A stretch of DNA of 64,000 nucleotides from Ypsolopha sequella (GCA_934047225.1 OW203990.1:25523045-25587044), one strand, 5' to 3'. Positions 10,450-21,229 are shown, counted from the stretch's first letter. Notes: generated by a model from the letters alone, not told the origin. Numbers and translations are program-made.

Positions 10450-13400
10450 ATTTCGCCCTTTAACTACCGCTAGTTCAAAAAACTTGGACTTGTTTTTAGA
10501 CAAGTTCTGTTCCGCTGTTTCGTGTTTAAAATCACTGAATATTAAAGATCTTTCGGATTTTATCCTTATGTATTTGGCCCTTAAAAAACTTGATGTTGAA
10601 ACCGCTCGTTCATTTGAAATGTTTAAACGTGGTTCCGATTTACCCCATTATGATGAATTAATATCATTTTTACGGGAACAAACTAAGATACTGAACCGCA
10701 CTGCACCCGCAATTACCGCTCCCGCTCCGAACCGCTCCGTTAATAATAATAACAACAAAACCGGGTACAGTACCAAGTCAACCCATGCTTTTGTCTCCGC
10801 TTCGACCAATAATAATTGTTGTCCGCTATGTAAACAATTAAAACACTATAATTTATATAAGTGTCCCGAATTTGTGAAACTAGATATCGAGAAAAGATTT
10901 CAGTTCATCAAATCTAATAACGGTTGCACCAATTGTTTAAGTATTACGCATAACAATTCCGCTTGTAAATCGTCTTATAATTGCCGCCATTGTAATTGTA
11001 AACACCATTCGATGTTGTGCCGCAAACAAAATGTGATGAATACTCACACCGCGCTTGGTCAAAATATTACCGTGTCTCCACGCACACATACGCAATCTTC
11101 GAGGTTGGTGGATCCTGCCGTATCGGCGACTAACACAGAACATATGACTAATGATTCTCAATCCGTACCAACTGCGAGTAATAATATTTCTTTATGTAAC
11201 TTACAGCCTAACTCGCAGCGTAATGAAACATGCCTTTTAGGTACAATTCAAGTGATCGTGAAAGATTCTAACGGTATGTCAGTCCGTCTACGTGCGCTCT
11301 GCGACCCTGCGTCACAATCCAGTTTTTCGACGGTTTCCTGTTGTGAGAAGCTTAACTTAAAATATGAGAAAATTCCCCGCGCTTTTGTTAAGGGCATCGG
11401 CTCTTCATCAAACCCAATTAAGGGTGCGACAAACCTTAAATTGTTTTCACGATTTGATGATTCGGTTTCAATTTCGCTTGACACTTATGTAATCGACCGT
11501 ATTACCGACAACTTACCATCGGTGCAGGTCGATTTGTCTACGCTTTCATATTTAAAAGGTATCACACTTGCTGATGAAACCTTTTACTTACCGGGCGAGA
11601 TTGATATTCTTATCGGTGCATCTTTATTCGCGGATATCTTGTTATCAGGCCGCGTCTCTGGTCCCCCGGGTACGCCGACGGGATTTCAGACCATCTTCGG
11701 TTTTACGCTAATTGGTAATACGCCTGTTTACCAAAATACCGCATGTTCAATTTCGTTATGCTCTTATATGGAGATTGAACCGCCAATAGATTTTATTTTA
11801 CAAAAATTTTGGCAATTAGAAGAGGTGCATTGTGAACCTGCTTCTAGTCCCGCAAATGATGAATGTGAAAAATTATTTATTAACAATGTGTCACGTGACC
11901 CCGCTGGTCGCTATTCGGTTTCTTTACCGTTCGCACGGAATCCTAACATACTAGGAAACTCGTACCATCACGCAAAAAAGTGTTTTATGTCTCTTGAGCG
12001 TAGGTTTGTTTCTAACGCAGATTTACGTTCCGAGTATAACAATATAATAAATGAATACCTAACTAAAGGTTACATATCCCCGCTTCATAATGATGACCAA
12101 TTATCTCTTGGTTATTATATTCCGCATCATCCCGTAGTGCGTGTTGATAAATCAACGACAAAGGTGCGTATTTGTATGAATGCCAGTACTAAGACTGACT
12201 CCGCTGATGGTACTCGTGTCTCATTAAATGACACGCTGCACACAGGTGCTAATTTGCAAAACGATTTGTTTTTAATTTTACTTGACTTCCGCTTGTATGA
12301 AATCGCTTTTACCTCGGATATCAAACAAATGTTCTTACAAGTTTTGGTTAACGCCGATGATCGCAAATTTCAAAAGTTTTTATACCGCTTTGACACGTGT
12401 TCACCGCTTATCGCTTATCAGTTCAATCGCGTCTGCTTTGGACTACGTAGTAGCCCTTTCCTTGCGATGAGAGTAGTCAGGAAACTCTGTGAGGATGGGA
12501 GTTCAGCGTACCCGCTCGCCGCTACTGCAGCCGCACGAAACTGTTACATGGACGACATCTGCTATAGCACGCCCACCGTGCAGGGCTCCTTACAGCTCAG
12601 AGATGAGCTGGTAGGATTGCTTAAGGCCGGTGGCTTTGAGCTCGTCAAGTGGTCTAGTAACTGTCAACAGTTACTTGATACACTGCCTGATACTCACCGC
12701 TTAAATTCTAGTAAGAATTTTGAAGAACAAACTCAAACTCTTAAAGTTCTTGGCTTACAGTGGTCGCCTGATTCTGACGAGTTCTCTTTTACTGTATCGC
12801 TAGATAGTCGCCCATGTACTAAACGCAATGTTTTGTCCGTGATAGCACGTCAGTACGACGTCCTCGGCTTTACCGCTCCTGTGATCTTGTACGCAAAATT
12901 ACTCTTGCAGAAAATCTGTATTTTAAAATTAGACTGGGATGAAACACTACCCTCTGATATTGCGCAGATTTGGCAAAACTATTTGAAGGAGCTACCTGTT
13001 TTGCGGGATTTACGTATTAAACGCCACTTAGACGTGTTCCAAAATTCGAAAATTTCGATAATATCATTTGCAGACGCAAGTGAACGTGGATACGGATGTG
13101 TCGTATATATTAGAGTACAAGATGACTCAGACACTTGCACTAGCATTCGGCTGGTATGCGCAAAGTCAAAAGTCTGTCCGCTCAAGACCGTCAGTGTCGC
13201 CCGCCTTGAGCTTTGTGCCTCGTTACTCATGTCGAAATTAACTCGTCGTGTAGTTGACGCTTATAAAATACGTCACAATATTGAACGTATTTACTGTTTT
13301 ACCGATTCTATGGTAACTTTACACTGGATACATTCCTCACCGCACAGGTTTAAAACCTTTGTCGCGACGCGTATAACAAAAATAATATCCGCTATTCCCG

Positions 13401-15100
13401 CTGAATGTTTTTACCATACAGCTGGTTCTCAAAACCCGAGCGACTGTCTTTCCCGTGGTCTCACTCCCACGCAGTTGATGAGTCACCCGCTCTGGTTCAC
13501 TGGACCTGCTTGGCTTTATCTGGACGCTAAAGAGTGGCCAATCAAAACAATAGAATCAGCTTCTATTGAAGAAAACTTGCCGGAATCAAAAACAATTTCT
13601 CTTCCCGCTTTTAGTAATGAAGAACCGCATCCACTTCTTTCTCTTTCGGAAAGAATTTCGTCATGGCTTGTGCTTTTACACACAATCATTTACATCTACC
13701 GATTTTTACGTATTTTACCGCGCTCTAATATTTTTACCGCTACCGATATGGATTTCGCTGAAGTTGCATTGATTAAAGCTCTTCAAGCATTTTATTTTCT
13801 TGATGAAATAAAAAGATTAAAGTCAAATAAACTTTGTTCTCCCGCTTTAAATCGACTATCGCCATTTTTAGATAAAAATGGATTGTTACGCGTTGGTGGT
13901 CGACTTCGCAACACAGACATGACGTTCGATCAACAACACCCTGTGTTGTTACCTCGTAAAAATCATATTGTCGAATTGATTATCATTCATTATCATCGCA
14001 AAAATTGTCACACTGGACCAGTGGCTTTAATGTCAATAATCCGCCAAAAATGTTGGATACTTTCCTGTCGAAATATTGTTCGTCGCGTAATACATAGCTG
14101 CAATTATTGTTTTAAGGCGAAGCCGAGACAAACCTTCCCTTTCATGGCAGATTTACCATCATGCCGCGTTAATGAGGCTAAAGCTTTTGTCCACTGCGCT
14201 GTGGATTATTGTGGTCCTATCAGTATCACTCCGTATCGAAAACGTGGAGTCCGTCCCGTCAAATGTTACCTCTGCATATTTGTATGCCTGGTGACTCGTG
14301 CAGTTCACGTTGAATTGGCAACTGATCTTAGCACGAACACTTTTCTTTCCGCGTTCAAACGTTTTTTATCTAGACGTGGAGCAGTGTCTTTCGTATATTC
14401 AGATAATGCTACGAACTTTGTAGGCGCTAGAAATGCCCTCTCAGAAATTTACAATTTGACAAACTCCGAAGAATTTAAAACGTCTTTCGCGAATGAACTT
14501 GCCGATCATAGAATACAATGGAAATTTAATATTCCACGTAGCCCACATTTTGGGGGACATTATGAGATATATGTCAAAGGATTTAAGACGCATTTGCATA
14601 GAGTAGTAGGTACTCAACTGTTGACCTACGAAGAATTATTAACTGTAGTTACGCAAATAGAATGTGTCATAAATTCTCGTCCGCTTACGCTGCTGAGTGA
14701 AGATCCATCTGAACTTAGCGCGTTAACTCCTGCACATTTTCTGATGTCAACTCCTTTAAAAGAATTACCCGCTTGTAAGGTGGCTGATGAGCCAGTTAAT
14801 TTATTACGTCGCTACGCGTTGCTTGATCAAATGGTAGAATCGTTCGCAAGGCGATGGAAGAATGATTATCTCCATCTTCTCCAGTCTAGAGGAAAATGGA
14901 ATACACCTTCCAACCCAATCAAAATTGGATCTGTTGTCGTTGTAGTTACCGATAACACTCCACCGCTTCAATGGCCGCTCGGTGTTATTGTAGCTGTATA
15001 CCCTGGCAAAGATAATGTCATTAGGGTAGCTTCTGTCAAAACGACGACAGGTGTTTACAAACGACCTGTCGTGCGTCTTTGCCCTCTCCCATCTCAATAA
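10442..15100 (+). CDS. BEL/Pao Gag C-terminus and Pol polyprotein
   Basis: A frame of 1,552 codons. Residues 1-200 are the rest of Gag, with Cys/His clusters from CPLC at about 127 to about 193. An aspartic protease follows (CDPASQSSF, about 287-295). The reverse transcriptase has FTSDIKQMF near 624 and YMDD at 702-705. RNase H has acidic residues in FADAS (878), RLEL (923), FTDSM (955) and SDCLSRG (1001). The integrase has an HHCC zinc region (about 1184-1223) and catalytic D (AVDYCG, about 1255), D (YSDNATNF, about 1320) and E (HFGGHYE, about 1374). The C-terminus (VKTTTGVYKRPVVRLCPLP) is typical of BEL. There are no internal stops. ATG 10442 is probably not a natural start. Confidence 0.93.
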   Translation: MFEFRPLTTASSKNLDLFLDKFCSAVSCLKSLNIKDLSDFILMYLALKKLDVETARSFEMFKRGSDLPHYDELISFLREQTKILNRTAPAITAPAPNRSVNNNNNKTGYSTKSTHAFVSASTNNNCCPLCKQLKHYNLYKCPEFVKLDIEKRFQFIKSNNGCTNCLSITHNNSACKSSYNCRHCNCKHHSMLCRKQNVMNTHTALGQNITVSPRTHTQSSRLVDPAVSATNTEHMTNDSQSVPTASNNISLCNLQPNSQRNETCLLGTIQVIVKDSNGMSVRLRALCDPASQSSFSTVSCCEKLNLKYEKIPRAFVKGIGSSSNPIKGATNLKLFSRFDDSVSISLDTYVIDRITDNLPSVQVDLSTLSYLKGITLADETFYLPGEIDILIGASLFADILLSGRVSGPPGTPTGFQTIFGFTLIGNTPVYQNTACSISLCSYMEIEPPIDFILQKFWQLEEVHCEPASSPANDECEKLFINNVSRDPAGRYSVSLPFARNPNILGNSYHHAKKCFMSLERRFVSNADLRSEYNNIINEYLTKGYISPLHNDDQLSLGYYIPHHPVVRVDKSTTKVRICMNASTKTDSADGTRVSLNDTLHTGANLQNDLFLILLDFRLYEIAFTSDIKQMFLQVLVNADDRKFQKFLYRFDTCSPLIAYQFNRVCFGLRSSPFLAMRVVRKLCEDGSSAYPLAATAAARNCYMDDICYSTPTVQGSLQLRDELVGLLKAGGFELVKWSSNCQQLLDTLPDTHRLNSSKNFEEQTQTLKVLGLQWSPDSDEFSFTVSLDSRPCTKRNVLSVIARQYDVLGFTAPVILYAKLLLQKICILKLDWDETLPSDIAQIWQNYLKELPVLRDLRIKRHLDVFQNSKISIISFADASERGYGCVVYIRVQDDSDTCTSIRLVCAKSKVCPLKTVSVARLELCASLLMSKLTRRVVDAYKIRHNIERIYCFTDSMVTLHWIHSSPHRFKTFVATRITKIISAIPAECFYHTAGSQNPSDCLSRGLTPTQLMSHPLWFTGPAWLYLDAKEWPIKTIESASIEENLPESKTISLPAFSNEEPHPLLSLSERISSWLVLLHTIIYIYRFLRILPRSNIFTATDMDFAEVALIKALQAFYFLDEIKRLKSNKLCSPALNRLSPFLDKNGLLRVGGRLRNTDMTFDQQHPVLLPRKNHIVELIIIHYHRKNCHTGPVALMSIIRQKCWILSCRNIVRRVIHSCNYCFKAKPRQTFPFMADLPSCRVNEAKAFVHCAVDYCGPISITPYRKRGVRPVKCYLCIFVCLVTRAVHVELATDLSTNTFLSAFKRFLSRRGAVSFVYSDNATNFVGARNALSEIYNLTNSEEFKTSFANELADHRIQWKFNIPRSPHFGGHYEIYVKGFKTHLHRVVGTQLLTYEELLTVVTQIECVINSRPLTLLSEDPSELSALTPAHFLMSTPLKELPACKVADEPVNLLRRYALLDQMVESFARRWKNDYLHLLQSRGKWNTPSNPIKIGSVVVVVTDNTPPLQWPLGVIVAVYPGKDNVIRVASVKTTTGVYKRPVVRLCPLPSQ

Positions 15101-15187
15101 CTCCTTTCTTTGCCCCCGCTTCAAAATTTCGTTATTCTCTGTCTTATTTTTACTTTTCTATTCTTATTTTAAAACCAATGGTTTTAA

Positions 15188-15200
15188 CGCCGGGGGCAAA
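15188..15200 (+). other. Candidate polypurine tract
   Basis: CGCCGGGGGCAAA lies directly upstream of the 3-prime LTR, where plus-strand priming would start. It is a short purine run broken by C, so the assignment rests mainly on position. Confidence 0.45.
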
Positions 15201-15665
15201 TGTTCGCGCCACTTCTTGTGGCTCTCATACTGCGGGGTAGTTGTGAATTAATATTTTCAACTGTCATTTTCGCTGCATCTCCACCCGCTTAGTTTTGGAC
15301 GCAAATCAATCAGTCGTCAATCAGAAGCCTTTCACGCCGGAGGTATACGCTGATTGTCATTCGACTAGGTCCTACCTCGACCCTACCGCCCGCCATTTTG
15401 AGATCGCACCCGCTGTGCGCCTCATTTTCATCTATTACTATTACGAAGAAGATTAGCCGAGAAGAGCGCAACCAGGCACGAAGAGGAAGAAGAAAACCAT
15501 CTTGGAGAACACCAGAGACTTGGTGGCTCAGGCGAAGCGTGGTTTGTGGTGCATGCAGCTCCTTCCCAAGGTCAGATCTTTCATCTTCGTAATTATTTCT
15601 CTTCACTTCCCGCTATTTTTAAAACCTATGGTGATACAAAGCACTGCCGTCATATCGCGTGCTCA
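15201..15665 (+). repeat. 3-prime LTR of the BEL/Pao element
   Basis: 465 bp, same sequence as the 5-prime LTR at an offset of 6,359 bp, followed by target-site copy GCTAT. Confidence 0.95.
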
Positions 15666-15670
15666 GCTAT

Positions 15671-16160
15671 TTCAATTATTTGTTTTTTGTTTGAAAGTTT
15701 AATCTTCTAACACAGTTCGTCCTAAATGCCATCCATTTATATGATAAGATTTTATCATTTTTTACAGCTGACACTTTTCAAAAATTTAATAAATGTTGCT
15801 GTTAGCTTAATGTTGTCTCATTCATACACATAAGAAATAACATAATTTGGATTTGTCATTCCTAAGAAAATTCAAAAATGTTAGTGCTGAAAATTGAGTT
15901 TCCTTCAAATTCTCTATTGAAAACGACAATTTTATATGTAAAGCCTGAAAAAGAATGAAAGCTTTCGACATTGGAATCGGATCGGATTGACAAAGGCACT
16001 TATAGGGTAAGGATTCTGAATATTATCACAATACAATAGAAATAATAATTATGTTAAATTAACAAGAAAGAGCCCACCTTCTTTCTTTTTCAAGCATATC
16101 GATATTGTTTTGGTGTAATTTAGAACATTTCGTTTCAGAATAATAAAAAAAAAAAAAAAA
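15671..16160. other. No recognised feature
   Basis: AT-rich, no supported gene or repeat. Confidence 0.35.
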
Positions 16161-16845
16161 CACGACTGCCACAATTTCAAAATGAATGAATGAATGAATG
16201 AAAACTTTATTGCACTAAAATATGAAGATTAGATACATATAAAGAACAGATCGAAGGCAAGGGCGGACTTATTCCTATAAGAAATTTCTGCCGGTCAACC
16301 TTGGAAAATCATTAAAAAAAAAATTATCTTAAAAATTTCTATTTAAATCAGCGCATAACACAATAATAAAAAGTAATTTTAAACCTATCACCTGAACATG
16401 AATATACTACATACATAAATACACAGATAAACATATACAAACAAACAGTGGCTTAGTTAGTAAGTCATTCAGAGAGAGGAGAGGTAAATTTTTTCAATTT
16501 GTATTTAAAAGAGGACACAGAAAGAAGGTCTTTAAGGGTTTGCGGAAGTTCATTCCAGAGTCAAACAGCATTGACCGTAAAGGATTTGGTGAAACGATCA
16601 GTGGTGTATGGTGACAGGAGCAAAACGATCTGTCGCTACGGTCAGTGCAAAGAACAACTCTTTCTTTTAAATAATTGGAGTAGACGGGATTATGAAGAAC
16701 ATTACATAACACGAACATTATGAACTTAGTAACGACACCCAGTACAGTTAGAGGATAGCTATACATTGGATACGTGTTGTTTTGTATGTCCCCCGACTGC
16801 ACTGGGTGTCGTTACTAAGTTCATTTTGAAATTATGACAGTCGTG
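16161..16845. repeat. Foldback element split by a LINE insertion
   Basis: The right arm (about 16799-16845, ending TTATGACAGTCGTG) pairs with a left arm that is cut in two: CACGACTGCCACAATTTC at 16161-16186 and CTTAGTAACGACACCCAGT from about 16725. Removing 16187-16719 plus one copy of ATGAA restores one continuous arm. The original hairpin was about 150 bp. Confidence 0.75.
16187..16724 (-). mobile_element. LINE 3-prime end, minus strand, with (ATTC)n tail
   Basis: On the minus strand it ends in a tetranucleotide tail (plus strand TGAATGAATGAATGAA) after GCAATAAAGTTTTC. Related copies lie at 30195-30740 (minus) and 52130-52507 (plus), sharing the AGGACACAGAAnGAAGnT, AATTGGnGTAGACGGGATT and CCTATAAGAAATT blocks. 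The target duplication ATGAA occurs at 16182-16186 and 16720-16724. 5-prime truncated, no complete ORF. Confidence 0.7.
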
Positions 16846-17322
16846 TTTTTTATTACTTAATTTTATTTAATACTTTTATACCCAGTACCAATCCAGATGG
16901 TATAAAGATTCTAAGGACACCTAATTCAACCATACCAGTAAAAGTGTTCAGAAGATATGATGGATTAAAGAAAAATACATACATGAACCCTGAAAATAAT
17001 ACACTCCTTTTTTGGGAGCATTCGTGTAAAAAGCAACTAACAAATTAGATTAACTGTTAACGGGGAAACAATAAAGCACTGCCAAGGAGTTAAAACAAGT
17101 AAGGCATCAAAAAAGAAATAGAATTGAATAAAAATACGTTCATTGATTCTTAGTTTTATTTTGGCTTAATTTGGTACGGCTTATTTAAGTGCTACAATTT
17201 TATATACAGTGAATCAGCCAGACCTAACTCGAAGTAACCTTTAGAGAGTTTGTCCACGGTTAGGAATTCCATCTAGTATAGAATTCCGGAGGATAAACGC
17301 TCTTACACTGAAATCTTCAATA
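16846..17322. other. No recognised feature
   Basis: AT-rich, no supported gene or repeat. Confidence 0.35.
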
Positions 17323-17634
17323 TTTCTTGAACAAGTAACAGTCGATTTATCAGTACAGGCCGCCAATTTATCTGATCCGCGTCTATTTCTATTGAAACTC
17401 TTTTCTATCGCTCTAGAAAGAAATGAGCAGATGATCCAACTGAAAAGATAAGTTGGTGGTGCTGCAACGAGCTTTTTATTTCTTGAATAAGTAACTGTTG
17501 ATTTATCAGTACAGTCCGCCAATTTATCTGATCCGCGTCTATTTCTATTGAAACTCTTTTCTATCGCTCTAGAAAGAAATGAGCAGATGATCCAATTGAA
17601 GAAATAAATTGGTGGCACTGCAACGTGCTTTAAA
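17323..17634. repeat. Two-copy tandem duplication, 156-bp unit
   Basis: TTTCTTGAACAAGTAACAGT at 17323 recurs (TTTCTTGAATAAGTAACTGT) at 17479. The units match over almost all positions, including TTTATCTGATCCGCGTCTAT. Because 156 is a multiple of 3, a minus-strand frame (17241-17618) runs through both copies as a repeated 52-residue unit. It has no recognisable domain, so I do not call it a gene. Confidence 0.75.
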
Positions 17635-17739
17635 TATTATCTTCCGTTGATCGTATTGAATAAATTAAGTTCTTTAATTCAGATCACACAAATTCTGAAT
17701 GGATTTTAGTAAGTAATAAGGAAGGCGAAAACATGACAT

Positions 17740-17985
17740 ATCGTCACTACATGAATTCCTAAGAGGGTGTCAAGGGTGTTCTCAAGTATGAACTGCGAAA
17801 TGCAAATCAGGGTCCACACTTGGCACATTTGCTTTCGCATCACCTTGCTTCAGGCACAAATCAGCTTATCGTGCCTTCCGGAGCACGTAATCCGAGCACA
17901 AATGAATGTGCACTGCGGGGATTGAACCCACGACCTCTTGGTCAGCAAGTGAGCGATCTACCACTTCGCCACAATGTTGATAATA
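17740..17985 (-). mobile_element. tRNA-derived SINE, minus strand
   Basis: On the minus strand the head near 17905-17980 reads like a tRNA: GTGGCGAAGTGGTAGATCG (A-box region) and GTGGGTTCAATCCCCGCAG (B box). The body continues to the left as far as the TCACTACATGAATTCC block, which is shared with the copies near 29985, 51608 and 61310. Boundaries are approximate. Confidence 0.6.
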
Positions 17986-18067
17986 GTCGTCAATGCAAAT
18001 GACTTTTACTATTATAAAAATTGTAAAGTTACCTCTAAACCGTACAATAGACCGCTAGTAACAAAAA

Positions 18068-18413
18068 TACAGTACTCTCTTGCTAGTCCGCCGCTTGATA
18101 ATCCGACAACTACTATAATCCGCCCATTTTTTGCAAGTCGATGTCTCTCTGTAATCATGTTATTACAAAGATTTATTCTGGTAAAAAGCAAGCCAAATTT
18201 TTAAAAACCTGAGTAATCAGTTAATGTGTCAGTTCATTTTTAAATTTTAATACAAATTTACATATGTATTTACCTTCATAAGTACTAATACAAAATTACT
18301 GTTTTTTTGTTGTTTTCCTAAATTTGATGTTCCTGTACATTATAATCCGCCGTTTTCGGTAATCCGCCGGTAGTCCGGATTTTTTGGTGGCGGATTAGCG
18401 AGAGGGTACTGTA
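18068..18413. mobile_element. Tc1/mariner-type (pogo/Tigger-like) MITE
   Basis: Ends TACAGTACTCTCTTGCTAGT and, in reverse complement, TACAGTACCCTCTCGCTAAT give inverted repeats of about 25 bp flanked by TA. Inner repeats of the form AATCCGCC occur at both ends. The TA target and CAGTA..CTC.CGC start fit pogo/Tigger elements. Length 346 bp, non-coding. Confidence 0.75.
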
Positions 18414-18561
18414 CTTCAAATTAGATCATGATCTTTTGCATGAAATTATAACTGATCTTATTATATAGAACGCTAAGAATATTTTATATAAAAAAATAGC
18501 AATTATTATCGCTGTAAAAAATGTTTTTGACTAAAACACGCGCTTTATGAGAGGGCGCGAT

Positions 18562-19282
18562 TAAGGAATGCAATCTCGGTATACCGCGATCTCGAAATTC
18601 CGAGATCTCGCACATAAATTGCAAGATCAATCACGCATCGTTATCAGTGCGAGATCTTGCAAGATTACAGATGCAGAGCATTGATGACACTTGAATAACT
18701 TGAAAAAAAAAGATAAAGCTTTGGATTTGCTGGGTCGAGAAGACAATAACTGCATTTTGCATCATAAAATCATCAACATCATTTTGTTAAAATTGATGAC
18801 TATATTATTAAGGTTCTTTCTAATAACATGGTATTAGAAAGAACCTTAATATAGCCTATAGGCTATATAAAGTGAAAACACACGCTATCTTTAAATAAAA
18901 TCATATACTCTACTGTTCACACTAAACAAATTTTCCAAAGAAACATAAAAAAAACAAATGAACAAAAAAAAAACACATGCCCATACAACATTTACAGTAG
19001 GTTTTTAAAGTTGTTATGGAAAGGAGAATTTATTTTTTTATTTGCGCCCAAAACTTTTCAGTATGGTCAGTAGAATAATATAATTAACTATTATAAGTAT
19101 GTTTAAATACATCCCTTTAATTGGATTGATATCTTGTTTTAATTTTTTTACTAATCAGTAGTTGAAATAATATTTTTTCGAAAGAATATTCATTAGTGCA
19201 AGATCTCGCTAATACCGAGATTGATTTTTTTAAATCTTGCAAATACCGAGATTGACATTTAGGTGCAAGATTGCATTCCCTA
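18562..19282. mobile_element. hAT-like MITE, 721 bp, with 8-bp target duplication
   Basis: Left end TAAGGAATGCAATCTCGGTA; right end in reverse complement TAGGGAATGCAATCTTGCAC. The 8-bp sequence GGCGCGAT flanks both sides (18554-18561 and 19283-19290) without mismatch. Subterminal repeats of CGAGATC and GCAAGAT are frequent at both ends, as in hAT elements, where they bind transposase. No transposase frame. Confidence 0.85.
18808..18849. repeat. Perfect hairpin inside the hAT-like MITE
   Basis: TTAAGGTTCTTTCTAATA (18808-18825) and its exact reverse complement (18832-18849) are separated by the 6-base loop ACATGG. The flanks continue pairing after a 3-base offset (CTATATTA / TAATATAG). Confidence 0.85.
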
Positions 19283-19648
19283 GGCGCGATGCTTCGTTTT
19301 TCGTAACAGGCACGGCTCAGAGCGCGCTCCTTTATACAATTCATTCAGTTCTACTTGATGCAAGATGAGGTGCTCATTGTCAGGTACTGTAGACTCTTAA
19401 CTAGTTTTCGGATTTTCAACGACTAAATAACCAGTTTGAATAGTGTTTAGTTCCTCAATAACATTTCATGTCTACTCGCCGATTTTGAAAACAATTTTGT
19501 TTTTTTAGCCTTCATAAAAAAAGGGTCAGCAGAAAAATAAATTATGCAGGTTTAAATTATGCACGTCACAAATACACCTCGAAGATGAAAGTAGAACAAT
19601 ATCATTTCACCATAATGTCCAGTCTGATTGTTCGTCACCACTTTCTAG

Positions 19649-19763
19649 TCATGACTCCAGATCCTCGTATTCAGCAGCACTGATGTCGTCCTCCTTATTC
19701 AGCAGGCCCTGACTGCGGATGTCTGCTGCCGAGAACATGCTCATGGTTGATATCTTCGGAGAT
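19649..19763 (-). CDS. Last exon of an unidentified host gene
   Basis: On the minus strand, acceptor TACAATCTAG precedes an exon that starts with one base of a split codon, then reads SPKISTMSMFSAADI and ends AAEYEDLES before TGA (19649-19651). The tail is acidic, the kind of cytosolic C-terminus that often carries sorting or interaction motifs. Its one-base phase fits the two-base end of the exon at 22640-22865 (together an AGA arginine codon). Codon use is more balanced and GC-richer than the surroundings. I do not recognise the protein. I infer that both exons belong to one gene; other exons could lie between them. Confidence 0.55.
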
Positions 19764-19878
19764 CTAGATTGTAGAGACAGTTATCTTAGACGAAAAAATA
19801 CTCAATAAGGTGGTAAAAAAGACCGCTTCAATTTATTACAAGAAACAAATCAAAAAATGTTACGCCAGAAAGTTACAG

Positions 19879-20236
19879 TTAAGACTCTTTGATCTAACGA
19901 GAAAAACTTGATATTTCGGTCAAATTTGAGAAAAATTATTTTTGGAATCTTTTTCTAGAGATTTGTTAAAATAGAAACGCGATTGGAGAAATTCGGCTCT
20001 ATAGAAATATTTATTGAAATTAGGTCTTTTTTGACACCAATTCTCCTGGTTTGACAACTGACATATGGACTGCAATTATATTTTATTAGATGGATTTTAA
20101 CGGTATCTAGGACCTGGTTAAACGAAATTTTGATAGCAACTTTAGTACATTTTATATTAATAAAAAACCGAATTTTTGCTACTTTTCCACGAATACGGAG
20201 TAACAGGGACGCTAAAACTTTTAAATTTAGCCTTAA
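19879..20236 (+). mobile_element. MITE family B, diverged copy
   Basis: Matches the 6766 and 62524 copies in AGAAACGCGATTGGAG, in a block TTTTATTAGATGGATTTTAA, and in GGAGTAACAGGGACG near the right end. TTAA occurs at both proposed ends (19879-19882, 20233-20236), but the terminal repeats are degraded. The segment 20070-20150 is the closest match I see in the window to the 94-bp satellite unit. Confidence 0.6.
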
Positions 20237-21229
20237 CCGCGCTCTTCTGCGAAAAGTTTAAAAATAAAAAAAGAAATAGGTTGGAAATATATTTCTTTTA
20301 GACAAAAGTATATATCCATTGCTTACTTGTAGTACGTTGACTTAATAAATGTACAACAAAACAAATCTATTTTTTTTCAATTCAAGGAGAGATCAAATTT
20401 TTTCCAAGGTACCCTAGAAAGTCTGGTGTTGTTCATGTTCTAGGGTCAGGTCGATCCTTAAGTTGACCGAAACGTCGAGTTTTTTTTTTGTAAAAATCAA
20501 AGCATGCCTTGGCTGTAATACGAGTATTCATTTAGATATGATGGACACGCAACATAATTTTAGTGTAAAATTCCATCATAAAATAAAATATGATATCTTA
20601 AATCCTTTTTATACAGTCTTGATGTACCTATGTCTCTGATTGTCTCTCTGTCTATGGTATAACTCCAAAACGGTTGTACAAATTGAGTTTTTTAACGTTT
20701 TAACACGTTAAAGGACATAGACGCTGAACAGCGTCCTAGAGCGTACTATTAGATATACTAATTTGAACAAGACTCCGTATGGCGTCATCGATTACCTGTA
20801 GAATTGTGCCAGAACGGCTAGCAGGGTCGAGATTTCTCTACAAACCAGTACAAGTGTTGTTTATTGTGTCACAAAGTGAACATTCAAACGAGATCTACTG
20901 TCAATCCAATGGGCCTAAATGTCCTTTTCCCCTTTCGCCTTTCTCTTTACAACCACAAAATAACCACTTACAGAATGTTTACTCCGAATAACTAGCGAAA
21001 ACAGGCGCACACACACAAAGACGCATACGTACGACGATCTCGGAGATACTCGGGTGAATGCCAATACGAAATTCTGCCTAGATCATCGTACGTACGTGTC
21101 TATGCACGTGTGCATCTTTTTTCGCTCTGTCGTCGTCGATTCGGCCTTTTGTGCTACAACCATGTGTTACAACACAACTTGTATGAAGGCAATATCTGTC
21201 CTTCAATGTGTTCACTTTAACATTTTACA

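Larger units (their letters stand above)
8842..15665 (+). mobile_element. Complete BEL/Pao LTR retrotransposon, 6,824 bp
   Basis: Two LTRs of 465 bp frame a tRNA primer site, gag, pol and a purine tract. The 5-bp target duplication GCTAT is at 8837-8841 and 15666-15670. The order protease, reverse transcriptase, RNase H, integrase, and the BEL-style integrase C-terminus, place it in BEL/Pao. I found no difference between the LTRs by reading them side by side, so the insertion is recent. The only clear defect is the change of frame between gag and pol. Confidence 0.95.
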
